Part shown: in pieces, positions 36,101-43,893 of the stretch | Position numbering within the stretch: position 1 is the stretch's first letter | How the letters are laid out: each line of letters opens with the position of its first letter | Source: Prolixibacteraceae bacterium | Lineage (GTDB): Bacteria; Bacteroidota; Bacteroidia; Bacteroidales; Prolixibacteraceae | Reading direction: 5' to 3' | Assembly: GCA_030602265.1 (NCBI GenBank) | Contig: JAUWAB010000029.1 | Span: 1-46,802, forward strand | DNA length: 46,802 nucleotides | The notes under the pieces: model-generated | Databases searched by the model: none | What the model was told of the DNA's origin: nothing | The model's input: the letters and a program-made list of their open reading frames with translations, nothing else | Position numbers and translations under genes: made by a program

Positions 36101-36430
36101 GTATCCAGGATCGCAAACAATTCCGACGGACCGCTGCGTGCCCCGCAGACCAAGTACCTCCAGAATGTGGCTTATATCAGGATGAAGAATATCCAGTTTG
36201 GCTATGATATCCCAAGGAACATAATATCCAAAATATCTGCAGAAAATGCACGCTTGTATATTTCGGCTGAGAATATCTGGACATATACCCCTCTGTATAA
36301 GATCAGTAAAAACTTTGATGTCGAAAATGCGGTTGCATCAGACCAGGTGTTCACTTCAAGCAATTCAGGTGATGCTTATAACTATCCGATGCTGAAGAGT
36401 ATTACCCTGGGATTATCCATTACCTTTTAA
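33155..36430 (+). CDS. SusC-type TonB-dependent transporter without STN domain
   Basis: A 1091-residue SusC homologue. An unusually long N-terminal region (about 22 polar residues) precedes the signal-peptide core WLILSFLILAVLVPLSGFG. A carboxypeptidase-regulatory-like domain follows directly (about 47-118), then the canonical TonB box VDEVVVVGYGTQKK (124-137), the plug with LVLIDGVEGNPSMLNPNDI and SILKDAASAAIYGARG, and a barrel ending in GLSITF. There is no STN domain, so it should not signal to a FecR across the envelope; consistently, the gene before it encodes only an anti-sigma domain. SusD 2 follows 22 bp later. Substrate is unknown. Confidence 0.96.
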   Translation: MKESENEVFPQIAVYQSMVSKIRWLILSFLILAVLVPLSGFGQNTRPVSGTTKDNKGLPLPGVTVLVKGTTIGTVSDINGNFQLNIPENAQSLEFSFVGMRRLEVPAAGRSVFDAVLVEESIGVDEVVVVGYGTQKKANLTGAVDQVTSEVFEGRSMPNINQGLKGVVPNLNIKLMDGKPTQAPQFNIRGATSIGQGGNALVLIDGVEGNPSMLNPNDIASISILKDAASAAIYGARGTFGVVLITTKNPTQGKTNVTYSTNYSLKDPIVRPDLVTDGYTWAKMFAESFISRENSMPQNVNKTLKFSQAYLDAWEARKGQTGLPEVEIHPTTGEYVYYASTDWYKELYKDKTNSQEHNITISGSTDKTSLLITGRYYAQDGLFRYNSDDFNVKNIRSKGSIQLFPWLRIDNNADFSDMFYHNPSNVGEGGGIWRNIADEGHPLAPMFNPDGTLTMSAVYTVGDFWYGKNGIDSRRKVFKNTTGFNADFLKSRLNVKGDFTVQNTNFNEKRRQVPVPYSNKPGVIAYVGTTTNDLRDINTETQYIAGNLYADFEETFRESHYVKLLVGYNYEESTWQRYMAQRNGLIFEDARDMNLALGQSITVQGGYEKWAIMGGFSRLNYSFKDRYLVEINARYDGSSKFPENERYGFFPSYSAGWRLSNESFWNVPENLISDLKIRASYGSLGNGNIGSYVYQEQFSISQSGIILGGTRPQQTRNPSVLPDGLTWETSTTQNIGLDMSMLNRRLYFVADAYMRKTTDMFTIGMTLPAIFGATAPKGNYADLETTGWEAVLTWRDKLNLKSKPLNYDVRLTLADNKSVITKYNNPEKLLSDYYEGMVLGEIWGYVTDGYFTSLEEIASSPNQSPTFRTTANGTWFPGDLKFKNLNDDNVINAGTNRVDNPGDRKIIGNSSPRYMYGINLGADWNNFNFSVFFQGVAKQDWYPSAEANLFWGQYTRPYGDIPKTQLGNIWSPENPNAYWPRYVSRIANNSDGPLRAPQTKYLQNVAYIRMKNIQFGYDIPRNIISKISAENARLYISAENIWTYTPLYKISKNFDVENAVASDQVFTSSNSGDAYNYPMLKSITLGLSITF

Positions 36431-36452
36431 TTAAACTCAAAAACTATTCAAG

Positions 36453-38222
36453 ATGAAGAAACCATATTTTCTGATTATTCTGCTCATCGCGCTTATTGCA
36501 GGCTGCGACCTGGAGCAATTGCCAGAATCCACGGCATCCAAATCGGCAGTTTTCGGGAGTGAAAACGGATTGAAACTCTACACGAACTCATTTTATGGTA
36601 TATTGCCTAACCGCAGTACACACCGTTCTGATGATATGTCGGACTATCTGGCCAGAAGGGATGCCCCGTCTTTTATCACCCAGAATGCCTATAGTGCGCT
36701 GGTCAGCAGCGGCTGGAGCTGGGGCGATCTCCGGAACATCAATTATTTCATTGTAAACAATAACAATCCTGCAGTTCCGGAGGCTACCAGAAAGCATTAT
36801 CAGGGTATTGCCCGGTTTTTCCGTGCCTATCTCTATTTCCAGAGAGTTAAAAGATTCGGTGATGTACCCTGGATTAACAAGCCTTTGGATGTCAGTGATC
36901 CTGATCTTTACAAGGGCAGGGATCCAAGGGCATTGGTGATGGACTCGGTGTTGGCAGACATCAATTATGCCTGCGCCAATATTTCTACAACCAGTGATCC
37001 TACAAGAAGCCAGGTTACCAAATATGTGGCATACGCCCTGAAAGCCAGAATTTGCCTGCATGAAGGCACATTCCGGAAATACCACACTCAGCTGGGACTG
37101 ACAGCCACCGCCAATACATGGCTTACTCAGGCCGCCGAAGCTGCCAAAATTGTTATGGACCAGTCGGGGTTTAAGTTGCATGATGGCGAAGGTACTGACA
37201 AGTCCTACCGTTCCCTGTTTATTTCGCAGACGCCCAATGCCAGCGAAATTATGATGGCTGCCATCAGTGATCTGTCGCTCAGTATCCTCAATGATGCCAA
37301 CTGGTACTGGACCAGCGGTACCTATGGTGACAAGGCCAGCTTTATCAGGACCTTCATCAATACCTACCTGAATATTGACGGAACGCCATTCACAAGTAAT
37401 CCCGGTTACCAGACCATGACCTTCATGGATGAGGTCAAGAACAGGGACAAACGACTGAAGCAGACCATCCGGCTGGGTGATTACAAACGTATCAGCGGAG
37501 GGGTTCTGGTTCCTGCGCCGCCTTTGTTTTCTTATACCTTTACCGGTTATCAGCCCATAAAATGGACCCTGGATGATATGTACTATGATACGCGTGACCT
37601 TAATATCAACGCCATTTCCATGTTCAGGTATGCCGAGGTGTTACTGATCTATGCTGAAGCCAGGGCAGAACTGGGTACCCTTACCGATGCCGACTGGGCC
37701 CTGACCGTAGGTGCCCTGCGCAAGCGTGCCGGGATAACCGGCGGACTTACTGCCAAACCTACAGTGGTTGACCCGTACCTGCAATCCACCTACTTCCCTA
37801 ATATCTCCGATCCGGTGATTCTGGAAGTCCGCAGGGAACGCGGTATTGAGCTGTGCCTCGAAGGTTTCCGTTTTGATGATATCGTAAGGTGGAGAAGAGG
37901 TGAACTGATGCAAATGGAATGGAACGGGTTTTATGTACCTCAGCTGGTTACCCCTCTTGACCTGAACGAAGATGGTATCCTGGATGTCGCCTTTTACCAG
38001 GGGACCAGGCCGTCTCCTGCCGTTGCCGGAGTTACCTATGTCGACGTTTCTCCGACTGTCGCCGGAAAAACCAATACCCAGCTGCTGAAAAACGGAACTT
38101 CCGGAGAGATTACCTGGCTTAATACCATTGTCAGGAAATGGGAGGAGAAAAATTATTACTATCCGATTCCCGAACCAGACCGGCTTGCCAATCCAAACCT
38201 CGGACAAAATCCGGGCTGGTAA
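36453..38222 (+). CDS. SusD/RagB-like surface glycan-binding lipoprotein 2
   Basis: A 589-residue SusD-family lipoprotein with lipobox Cys18 (IALIAGC-DLE). Family blocks are ARFFRAYLYFQRVKRFGDVPW in the N-terminal half, RYAEVLLIYAEARAELG, LRKRAGI, VRRERGIELCLEGFRFDDIVRW and the terminal LANPNLGQNPGW. Length is typical. It pairs with the STN-less SusC 2 immediately upstream and ends the transcription unit, being followed by two hairpins, the second a strong terminator. Binding specificity is unreadable, but the pair is divergent enough from SusCD 1 to suggest a different oligosaccharide. Confidence 0.95.
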   Translation: MKKPYFLIILLIALIAGCDLEQLPESTASKSAVFGSENGLKLYTNSFYGILPNRSTHRSDDMSDYLARRDAPSFITQNAYSALVSSGWSWGDLRNINYFIVNNNNPAVPEATRKHYQGIARFFRAYLYFQRVKRFGDVPWINKPLDVSDPDLYKGRDPRALVMDSVLADINYACANISTTSDPTRSQVTKYVAYALKARICLHEGTFRKYHTQLGLTATANTWLTQAAEAAKIVMDQSGFKLHDGEGTDKSYRSLFISQTPNASEIMMAAISDLSLSILNDANWYWTSGTYGDKASFIRTFINTYLNIDGTPFTSNPGYQTMTFMDEVKNRDKRLKQTIRLGDYKRISGGVLVPAPPLFSYTFTGYQPIKWTLDDMYYDTRDLNINAISMFRYAEVLLIYAEARAELGTLTDADWALTVGALRKRAGITGGLTAKPTVVDPYLQSTYFPNISDPVILEVRRERGIELCLEGFRFDDIVRWRRGELMQMEWNGFYVPQLVTPLDLNEDGILDVAFYQGTRPSPAVAGVTYVDVSPTVAGKTNTQLLKNGTSGEITWLNTIVRKWEEKNYYYPIPEPDRLANPNLGQNPGW

Positions 38223-38238
38223 GGAGATTTAACTTCTG

Positions 38239-38261
38239 TTTCCGGAAATATTCTCCGGAAA
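38239..38261 (+). other. Short hairpin after susD 2
   Basis: TTTCCGGA-AATATTC-TCCGGAAA is an 8-bp perfect inverted repeat 17 bp after the susD 2 stop. It is followed by an A-rich rather than T-rich stretch, so it probably stabilises the 3' end ahead of the terminator at 38287. Confidence 0.5.
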
Positions 38262-38286
38262 TCATAAAAATGGAATTAACCATAGA

Positions 38287-38320
38287 AAGTTTCCGGGGAG
38301 ATATCCCCGGAAACTTATTT
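38287..38320 (+). terminator. Strong terminator after the susCD 2 operon
   Basis: AAGTTTCCGGGGA-GATA-TCCCCGGAAACTT is a perfect 13-bp stem with a tetraloop, followed by ATTTT. It lies only 18 bp before the ATG of the next gene, so that gene either has a promoter overlapping the hairpin or depends on read-through. Confidence 0.85.
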
Positions 38321-38337
38321 TAAATGTAAACAGTGAT

Positions 38338-39207
38338 ATGAAAAAGAAATTTCTGTTTTTTATCCTGGTCAGCCTGTTTTTTCCACTCACCAAACAGGCA
38401 GACGGAAAGGGACCAGCTAATTCAGGCCGGGAGAATTCAATAAATGTTATTTCTTATAACATCCGGATGAACACCCCTTCCGACGGGGTGAATGCCTGGC
38501 CAAACCGGATCGGCAAAGTCACCGGATTGCTTCGCTTCCACCAGGCTGAAATTTTCGGTGTTCAGGAGGCCTTGCCTGAACAGGTCGAAGATCTGGTAAA
38601 GGCCTTTCCTGAATATGGCCATATCGGGGTGGGGCGCGACGACGGCGTTTCATCCGGTGAGCACATGTCGGTATTTTACCTGAAGTCGCGGTTTGATATG
38701 CTGGATGGAGGCACTTTCTGGCTTAACGAGGCTACTGATAAGCCTGGCTTTGGCTGGGATGCTGTGTGTAACCGTACGTGTACCTGGGTGAAGCTGAAAG
38801 ACAAAAATACCCAAAAGACGGTTCTGGTTTTCAACACCCATTTCGACCACCGGGGAAGGGAAGCCCGGGAGCAGTCCGCCCGGCTGATCCTCCGATTTAT
38901 GAAGGAAATCAACCAGGATAATCTTCCTTTTATTCTTACGGGCGACTTTAACGCAACGCCTGATTCTGAACCCATTCAAACCATTCTTGCTGAACTGAAG
39001 GATTCCAGATCGGTCTCTGTAATCCCACCTTATGGCCCGGAAGGCACCAGCGGGGGGTTTGAGGTTAAAGAGAAGAGCCGTATCATCGATTTTATCTTTA
39101 TTAATGAAAAGGTCAGGGTACTGCGGCATGGCCATCTATCTGATTCATTTGGTTTGTTTTATCCATCCGATCATCTTCCGGTATTAGCTGAGCTGGAAAT
39201 ACGGTAG
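38338..39207 (+). CDS. Secreted endonuclease/exonuclease/phosphatase-fold protein
   Basis: A 289-residue metal-dependent phosphoesterase of the EEP (DNase I-like) superfamily. A signal peptide is likely (KKKFLFFILVSLFFPLTKQADG, about 1-22). Active-site residues are in place: N41 (ISYNIR), E77 (GVQEA), H168 (NTHFDH), D203 and N205 (TGDFNATP), D251 (RIIDFIF) and the D278-H279 pair (PSDHLPV). Substrates of such exported EEP proteins in Bacteroidota PULs are not settled; nucleic acid, phosphorylated sugars or phospholipids are possible. It follows susCD 2 but lies behind a strong terminator, with tandem terminators after it, so it may be a separate unit. Confidence 0.9.
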   Translation: MKKKFLFFILVSLFFPLTKQADGKGPANSGRENSINVISYNIRMNTPSDGVNAWPNRIGKVTGLLRFHQAEIFGVQEALPEQVEDLVKAFPEYGHIGVGRDDGVSSGEHMSVFYLKSRFDMLDGGTFWLNEATDKPGFGWDAVCNRTCTWVKLKDKNTQKTVLVFNTHFDHRGREAREQSARLILRFMKEINQDNLPFILTGDFNATPDSEPIQTILAELKDSRSVSVIPPYGPEGTSGGFEVKEKSRIIDFIFINEKVRVLRHGHLSDSFGLFYPSDHLPVLAELEIR

Positions 39208-39234
39208 CGATTTTTGAGGATAATTTTGATTTTC

Positions 39235-39266
39235 ATAAGGGCTGTCTGATTCCGGACAGCCCTTAT
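39235..39266 (+). terminator. Terminator 1 of a tandem pair after the EEP gene
   Basis: ATAAGGGCTGTC and GACAGCCCTTAT form a perfect 12-bp stem with an 8-base loop, 27 bp after the EEP stop. The sequence after it is only moderately T-rich. It is nearly identical in sequence to the second hairpin 63 bp on. Confidence 0.75.
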
Positions 39267-39297
39267 GGGTTTGTATTTAACTGGTTAAAATAAATAG

Positions 39298-39327
39298 AAG
39301 GGGCTGTCCGACTCCGGACAGCCCTTT
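39298..39327 (+). terminator. Terminator 2 of the tandem pair
   Basis: AAGGGGCTGTCCG and CGGACAGCCCTTT pair over 13 positions around a 4-base loop, and a stretch with seven T follows about 10 bases later. It shares the core GGGCTGTC / GACAGCCC with terminator 1, suggesting local duplication. The remaining 135 bp before the CHRD gene hold no gene. Confidence 0.75.
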
Positions 39328-39462
39328 GTTATATCTTTTTTTAAGTTTTGGTGGTTTAGTAAAATGACTAATGTATTGATAAGCAGGATGTAATATTGTG
39401 CGATTAGATGAACTTATATTTATTTAGTCTGTTTCCAAATTGTACACTAATACTACAAAACT

Positions 39463-40017
39463 ATGAAAAAGGGTTCATTTTATCTGATTTCGGCTCTGTT
39501 GGTTGTTGCATGGTCATGTGACAAGGAAGATGCCAGCATGGGTTCTGACGGCATTTCTGAATTGAAAAGCGGTCGGAAAGTACTCACCTTTTCTGCTACC
39601 CTTACGGGTGATCAGGAAGTAGCGGCTAATCCGGTAATTACGGAGGCAAACGGCCAGGCTCTGTTCCAGCTGAGTAAAGATGGTGAGGAACTGAGCTTTA
39701 AAGTCATCGTGGATGGGCTTGAAAACATCACCGCGGCTCATATTCATACGGCTTCTGCCGGTGAGAACGGTCCGGTTGTAGTATGGTTGCATACAACTTC
39801 CGGATCTCCACAGCTCATTCCGGGTTTGTTTGGAGGAATTCTTGCCCAGGGAACCAGTACTTCAGCGAATTTTGTCGGGCCGCTGGCTGGTATGGCCATG
39901 TCGGATCTTATTGATCTTATGCTGGAAGGTAAAACTTATGTAAATGTGCACACCTCCCAGTATCCTGCCGGTGAAATCCGCGGACAGATCCGGTTAAACG
40001 GCCCAAAAAATAAGTAA
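39463..40017 (+). CDS. CHRD-domain lipoprotein
   Basis: A 184-residue lipoprotein with lipobox Cys19 (LLVVAWSC-DKED). Residues about 40-178 form a CHRD domain, recognised by LTGDQEV (47-53), the metal-site-like AAHIH (91-95), VVVWLH (105-110) and the closing YVNVHTSQYPAGEIRGQI (159-176). CHRD domains are beta-rich and occur in chordin and many bacterial exported proteins; their role in bacteria is unknown. The conserved histidines suggest metal binding, which is inference. It stands alone on the plus strand, convergent with the outer-membrane barrel gene 21 bp away, with a shared bidirectional hairpin. Confidence 0.88.
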   Translation: MKKGSFYLISALLVVAWSCDKEDASMGSDGISELKSGRKVLTFSATLTGDQEVAANPVITEANGQALFQLSKDGEELSFKVIVDGLENITAAHIHTASAGENGPVVVWLHTTSGSPQLIPGLFGGILAQGTSTSANFVGPLAGMAMSDLIDLMLEGKTYVNVHTSQYPAGEIRGQIRLNGPKNK

Positions 40018-40025
40018 CGGGCATT

Positions 40026-40055
40026 TCAGGCTGCGGAATTATCTTCGCAGCCTGA
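40026..40055. terminator. Bidirectional hairpin between convergent genes
   Basis: TCAGGCTGCG-GAATTATCTT-CGCAGCCTGA is a perfect 10-bp stem. It starts 9 bp after the CHRD stop and covers the last codons and stop of the barrel gene on the minus strand, so one palindrome serves both convergent genes. T-runs are short on both sides. Confidence 0.65.
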
Positions 40056-42801
40056 TTTCCATTCCTTTCGATTCGCCGGCAAACTGGTTCAGCCGGTAGG
40101 TAAATGACAGCATGACATAGCGGCCCATGCTGTTTGATCTGACTTCCCGCAGATAATTCAGTTCACTCATCCGTTGGATAATGTTGTTCCGGTCCAGAAG
40201 GTCAAATCCGCGAAGGGTAAGTGTTCCCCTTTTGTTTTTAAGGAAATAGCGGTTGATCTCGGCATTGAAAAGCGGAACGCTGATCTCTTCGCCAAAGGAC
40301 TGGTCGGTATAGTTGGTTACATCGGCATTTACGATGAAATTCCAGTTCTGGTTGGGGGTAAACCGTGCTTCTCCGAACCACGACATACTGAAGTAATTGT
40401 TGTTCAGGTTTTTCTGTACGGTATACCTGGCCTCGGTCAGTGTCGCTTCAACACCGGTGTTCACATCCCACTTATCCTTCTTGCGGTTGTCGATGCTGAG
40501 CGACACCCTGTGGGTGTTGTTCGTATAAACGTTTTCAGCCTGGTTGATCAGGTTGATCCCACGGTTCCAGCGCTCTTCCAGGTTGAGCCTCACCTTCATG
40601 CCTATGGCCCGGATGGGGGTTGAGAAATCTATATTGCCCCGGGCATCATAATCCGAATCCACATTGGTCATGGTGTTTTCAAAGCTGAGATTATCTTTTA
40701 TGGTGCGGTCCCAGTTAATCTTATCGCGGGTGTAGGTTCCCGACAGGGTGGTCATCAGTGAAGTGAAGGAAAACTGGTCGAATATGAGCCAGTGCATACT
40801 CAACCGGTGCGACTTCTCCGGATCCAGCTCCGGATTGCCATAGTATACAGCCAGTGGATTTATATCGTTAACGACCGGAAGGAGTTGTGTTACACCAGGT
40901 GTATTGACCTGCGATGAATAATTGGCCATCAGGCGCCGTCCGGTTTTGTACTCATTTTCATACATAAAAGAGGGCAGGAGGCTCGTAAACACCCTTTCCC
41001 CTGATTGCTGGCCGTTCAGGGTGGTCGACATTCTTCCGTTTTCTACCTGAAGCGCCAGGGTCATCCTGGTTTTTGCGAGGTTGCGCATCAGGCTGATTCT
41101 GGGTCTTATCCAGCTATAGTTTTTTGAAAACTCCGGATGGCTGTTTTCATCAGGCAAGTCGCTGGAGGCAAGGTTTCCCTGCGTGCGGACAAGATCTTCC
41201 AGGTTGCTGCCGGCGCGGATTTCCGGTTCCAGATATAGGAAATTTCCAATTTTCCGGGTGAAGGCCGTTCCCAATGATCCGTTCAGTGATCCGGTGTCAT
41301 TGTTCTGGAATCTGTTGCTTTGGGTAATCTTCCATGCATCATTGTCAGGAAAGCCGGTTGCTGAGTTGATCTGGTTTTCGGTAAGTGCCTGTGAAAACGC
41401 CAGGTTTCCTGTGATTTTGAAAACCGAGTTTCCGTGATCCAGCTTTTTCAGCCAGGAACCCCCTGCCGTTCCGTTGATGCGATCGGAAGTGTTGGTTGTC
41501 CGGTAGTCCAGTGAATTTACCCGGATATCCTCCCGCAGACTAACCATTTCTGAAAACCGGCGGTTGTTACCGTTGGACAGGGCAAAATTACCATCAATGA
41601 CCAGGTTCTGGGTGGAATCGATCCGGTTTCTCCATCCGAAGTTGAAACGGTGTGACTGGTTACGGTCTCTTTCCTCCACCTCTTCATTCTGAAGGAATGA
41701 GCTGTTGGCGGTATAATTGCGGCTGACGGTGGTTTGTTCCAGGTTCTTTTCAGAGCCTGAACCCAGATAACTGAGAAAAACCCGGTCATGCTGGCTTTTA
41801 CTGTAGGAGAAGTTGGCCCCGCCGGCTCCGGTGGTGTTCAGTCCTGAAACCGGCTGCCCGAAGTTGATGGGAAAACTGCCGTCGCTCGTTATCCGGATCT
41901 GGGCTGATCCTCCTCCGTGAACCATGCCGCCCAGTCCGCCACTGAAATTGATGTAATCTTCGAACGAAAAACCAGCCTGGTTGATGTTGTTGCCCATTCC
42001 CAACGCAGCTACCTGGGTCTTGTCGGAGAAGCGGTAGACCCTTCCGCTGCCGGCCCATCTTTCTGAAGTTCCTGCTCCGCCGGTCACATTCCCGAATACG
42101 CCGTTCTTGCGGTCTTCCTTCAGGTTCAGGTTGATGGTCTTTTCACGGCTGCCATCGCGGATCCCCGTGAACATCGATTCCTCGGAGGTGCGGTCGTATA
42201 TCTGTACCTTATCAATCGCCTCAGCAGGCAGGTTTCTGGTGGCTACCTTCGGGTCGTTTCCAAAAAACTCCTTTCCGTTGACCATGACCCTGCGCACATC
42301 CTCGCCCATAGCCTTGATGTTCCCAGAACGGTCTACCTCCACTCCGGGAAGTTTTTTCAGCAGTTCTTCGGTCATCGCCCCCGGCTTCAGCTGAAAGGCA
42401 GCTGCCTTGTATTCGGTAGTATCGCCCCTGAATGCCATGGGGACGTATTCCCCTGTAACCTGAACCTCACCAACATCCACCAGTCTGGGTTTCATGGTAA
42501 TCCTGCCGGCCTGATTCCCTTCTGAAGGGATGCTTACCGGACGGTAAAACGTTTCATAGCCTAAAAAGGCAACCTGGAGCAGGTAATCCCCTTTTCTGAT
42601 GTTTTTTATGTCAAATTTGCCGTCACGGTTGGTGATTCCGTATGCCTGCATGGTCGAGTCGGCCGGATTCAGCAGGACAACCGTCGCATAAACCAATGGT
42701 GACTGGTCGTCAGTGATGACCTCCCCTGTGAGAGGCCAGGTCTGGGCAAAGCCTAACGAAATCAGAAAGCTGAAAATGATAGTCAGAAAGTATCTTCTCA
42801 T
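40039..42801 (-). CDS. Outer-membrane beta-barrel protein (TonB-receptor-like, OMP_b-brl_3 type)
   Basis: A 920-residue exported protein. The signal peptide ends near residue 20 (FSFLISLGFAQ). A carboxypeptidase-regulatory-like domain follows (about 22-100, with NRDGKFDIKNIRKGDYLLQV). A plug-like part follows (about 110-240), with FQLKPGAMTEELLKKLPGVEVD and VMVNGKEFFGNDPKVA. The rest is an aromatic-rich beta-barrel of the 'outer membrane beta-barrel family 3' kind, ending MEIRLRR. No STN domain or SusD partner is present. It is transcribed after the GLPGLI gene (286-bp gap), a pairing often seen in this phylum. Transport cargo is unknown; small peptides or metal complexes are possible. Confidence 0.88.
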   Translation of the reverse strand: MRRYFLTIIFSFLISLGFAQTWPLTGEVITDDQSPLVYATVVLLNPADSTMQAYGITNRDGKFDIKNIRKGDYLLQVAFLGYETFYRPVSIPSEGNQAGRITMKPRLVDVGEVQVTGEYVPMAFRGDTTEYKAAAFQLKPGAMTEELLKKLPGVEVDRSGNIKAMGEDVRRVMVNGKEFFGNDPKVATRNLPAEAIDKVQIYDRTSEESMFTGIRDGSREKTINLNLKEDRKNGVFGNVTGGAGTSERWAGSGRVYRFSDKTQVAALGMGNNINQAGFSFEDYINFSGGLGGMVHGGGSAQIRITSDGSFPINFGQPVSGLNTTGAGGANFSYSKSQHDRVFLSYLGSGSEKNLEQTTVSRNYTANSSFLQNEEVEERDRNQSHRFNFGWRNRIDSTQNLVIDGNFALSNGNNRRFSEMVSLREDIRVNSLDYRTTNTSDRINGTAGGSWLKKLDHGNSVFKITGNLAFSQALTENQINSATGFPDNDAWKITQSNRFQNNDTGSLNGSLGTAFTRKIGNFLYLEPEIRAGSNLEDLVRTQGNLASSDLPDENSHPEFSKNYSWIRPRISLMRNLAKTRMTLALQVENGRMSTTLNGQQSGERVFTSLLPSFMYENEYKTGRRLMANYSSQVNTPGVTQLLPVVNDINPLAVYYGNPELDPEKSHRLSMHWLIFDQFSFTSLMTTLSGTYTRDKINWDRTIKDNLSFENTMTNVDSDYDARGNIDFSTPIRAIGMKVRLNLEERWNRGINLINQAENVYTNNTHRVSLSIDNRKKDKWDVNTGVEATLTEARYTVQKNLNNNYFSMSWFGEARFTPNQNWNFIVNADVTNYTDQSFGEEISVPLFNAEINRYFLKNKRGTLTLRGFDLLDRNNIIQRMSELNYLREVRSNSMGRYVMLSFTYRLNQFAGESKGMEIRLRR

Positions 42802-43087
42802 TTAGATGATTTTTATCTTAGTTGTTCAAATACAGGATTTTACTTTTTTTTTATCCCAATCCTAAGGAATTGTGTGAGTGCAGTATAAACAGAGTAGCGA
42901 AAAAATCCGGCCGTGGCTGACATTGTATCCGTTGTGGACATCACTTTTCTACGGATATATTAAGCGGATCTCCTTCTCTGCATCCAACATGGATCATTAT
43001 ATCGCTGGCATCCTCATTTTATAATCAGGAGGTTGTGATAACTCCTCAGGTGAGCCGAAACCAAACGCGGGTTTGTGTTATTCCACC

Positions 43088-43840
43088 CTAACGCTGGATG
43101 CGGATCATCATATGCTGCCCTCCGGCACCGGGTTGGGCGCCCATCTCCTTCATCTTTTCCTCCACAATTTTGTCGAATTCCTCCCGGGTGACTTTCCTGC
43201 CTTTATCCGGTTTAGCTATTTGGCCGGCTTCCGGAAGGTCAGCTTCTATCTTTACAGCTGTGGTTACTTGTTTCCCTTCATTGGCCTCTAACGCAAGGAT
43301 CATACCGGGCAGTCCGCCGTGATTACCCGGTCCGCCCGGTACCGGAATTACCGGGGTAAACCAGGCCGTAATCTTCTTTTCCCCTTCCCCGGAAGTGGCT
43401 TCCATGCAGGGATAGTCCAGTATGACCTTCTGGTTTCCGGTAATTTTCCAGGACGGGGAAGGAGTATCCTCTATAAGGAACAATCGGGTCATAAAGTCAC
43501 GCTGTTCAGTGACTGTTCCGGCCTCCAGATCCCGGTAAACCTTGTTTTCCGGCTCCGCCATACGGAACATCACGTTGGCTCCGCCGTGCTGCATGGCGAT
43601 ATCCTCGTTTTTAGCCGCTGCGCTGTTTTCAAATAAAGTAGCGTTCTGGTTAAACCAGAGTGTTTTTTCTGATTTCCGTTCCGAAGGAATCATGCCTGCC
43701 AGCTGGGCTGCCATTTCGCCCTCCAACTTGATTTCCAGTTTAACCACCTGTTCGAAGGTTATTTTACCTTTGGTAATTTCCTGTGCCTGAAGCTGTAAGA
43801 CAAGGAAGGCAGCTGTTGTTAAAAGAATACTCTTTTTCAT
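43088..43840 (-). CDS. GLPGLI-family exported protein
   Basis: A 250-residue protein with a signal peptide (KKSILLTTAAFLVLQLQAQ, cleavage about 20) and the family-naming motif as GLPGMI (176-181), preceded by AWFTPVIPVPGGPGNHG. Other family-typical segments are EKTLWFNQNATLFE (58-71) and WKITGNQKVILDYPCMEAT. The C-terminus is rich in charged residues and then in Gly, Met and His (MGAQPGAGGQHMMIRIQR). The function of GLPGLI proteins is unknown; they sit beside outer-membrane barrels, as here. The 286-bp gap to the barrel gene contains no other gene and no obvious terminator. Confidence 0.88.
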   Translation of the reverse strand: MKKSILLTTAAFLVLQLQAQEITKGKITFEQVVKLEIKLEGEMAAQLAGMIPSERKSEKTLWFNQNATLFENSAAAKNEDIAMQHGGANVMFRMAEPENKVYRDLEAGTVTEQRDFMTRLFLIEDTPSPSWKITGNQKVILDYPCMEATSGEGEKKITAWFTPVIPVPGGPGNHGGLPGMILALEANEGKQVTTAVKIEADLPEAGQIAKPDKGRKVTREEFDKIVEEKMKEMGAQPGAGGQHMMIRIQR

Positions 43841-43893
43841 TCGAATATAATTTATCTTAATTGTTTATTATCAGATCGTTACTGCGATGCGTT

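Noticed and set aside
38287-38320. Perfect palindrome as a possible recombination or attachment site
   Set aside because: No integrase or matching second site; stem, tetraloop and T-tail fit a terminator better.
14565-39207. Horizontal-transfer island hypothesis for the whole PUL
   Set aside because: No tRNA, integrase, transposase or flanking direct repeats were found, and base and codon use look similar to the flanking housekeeping genes by eye.
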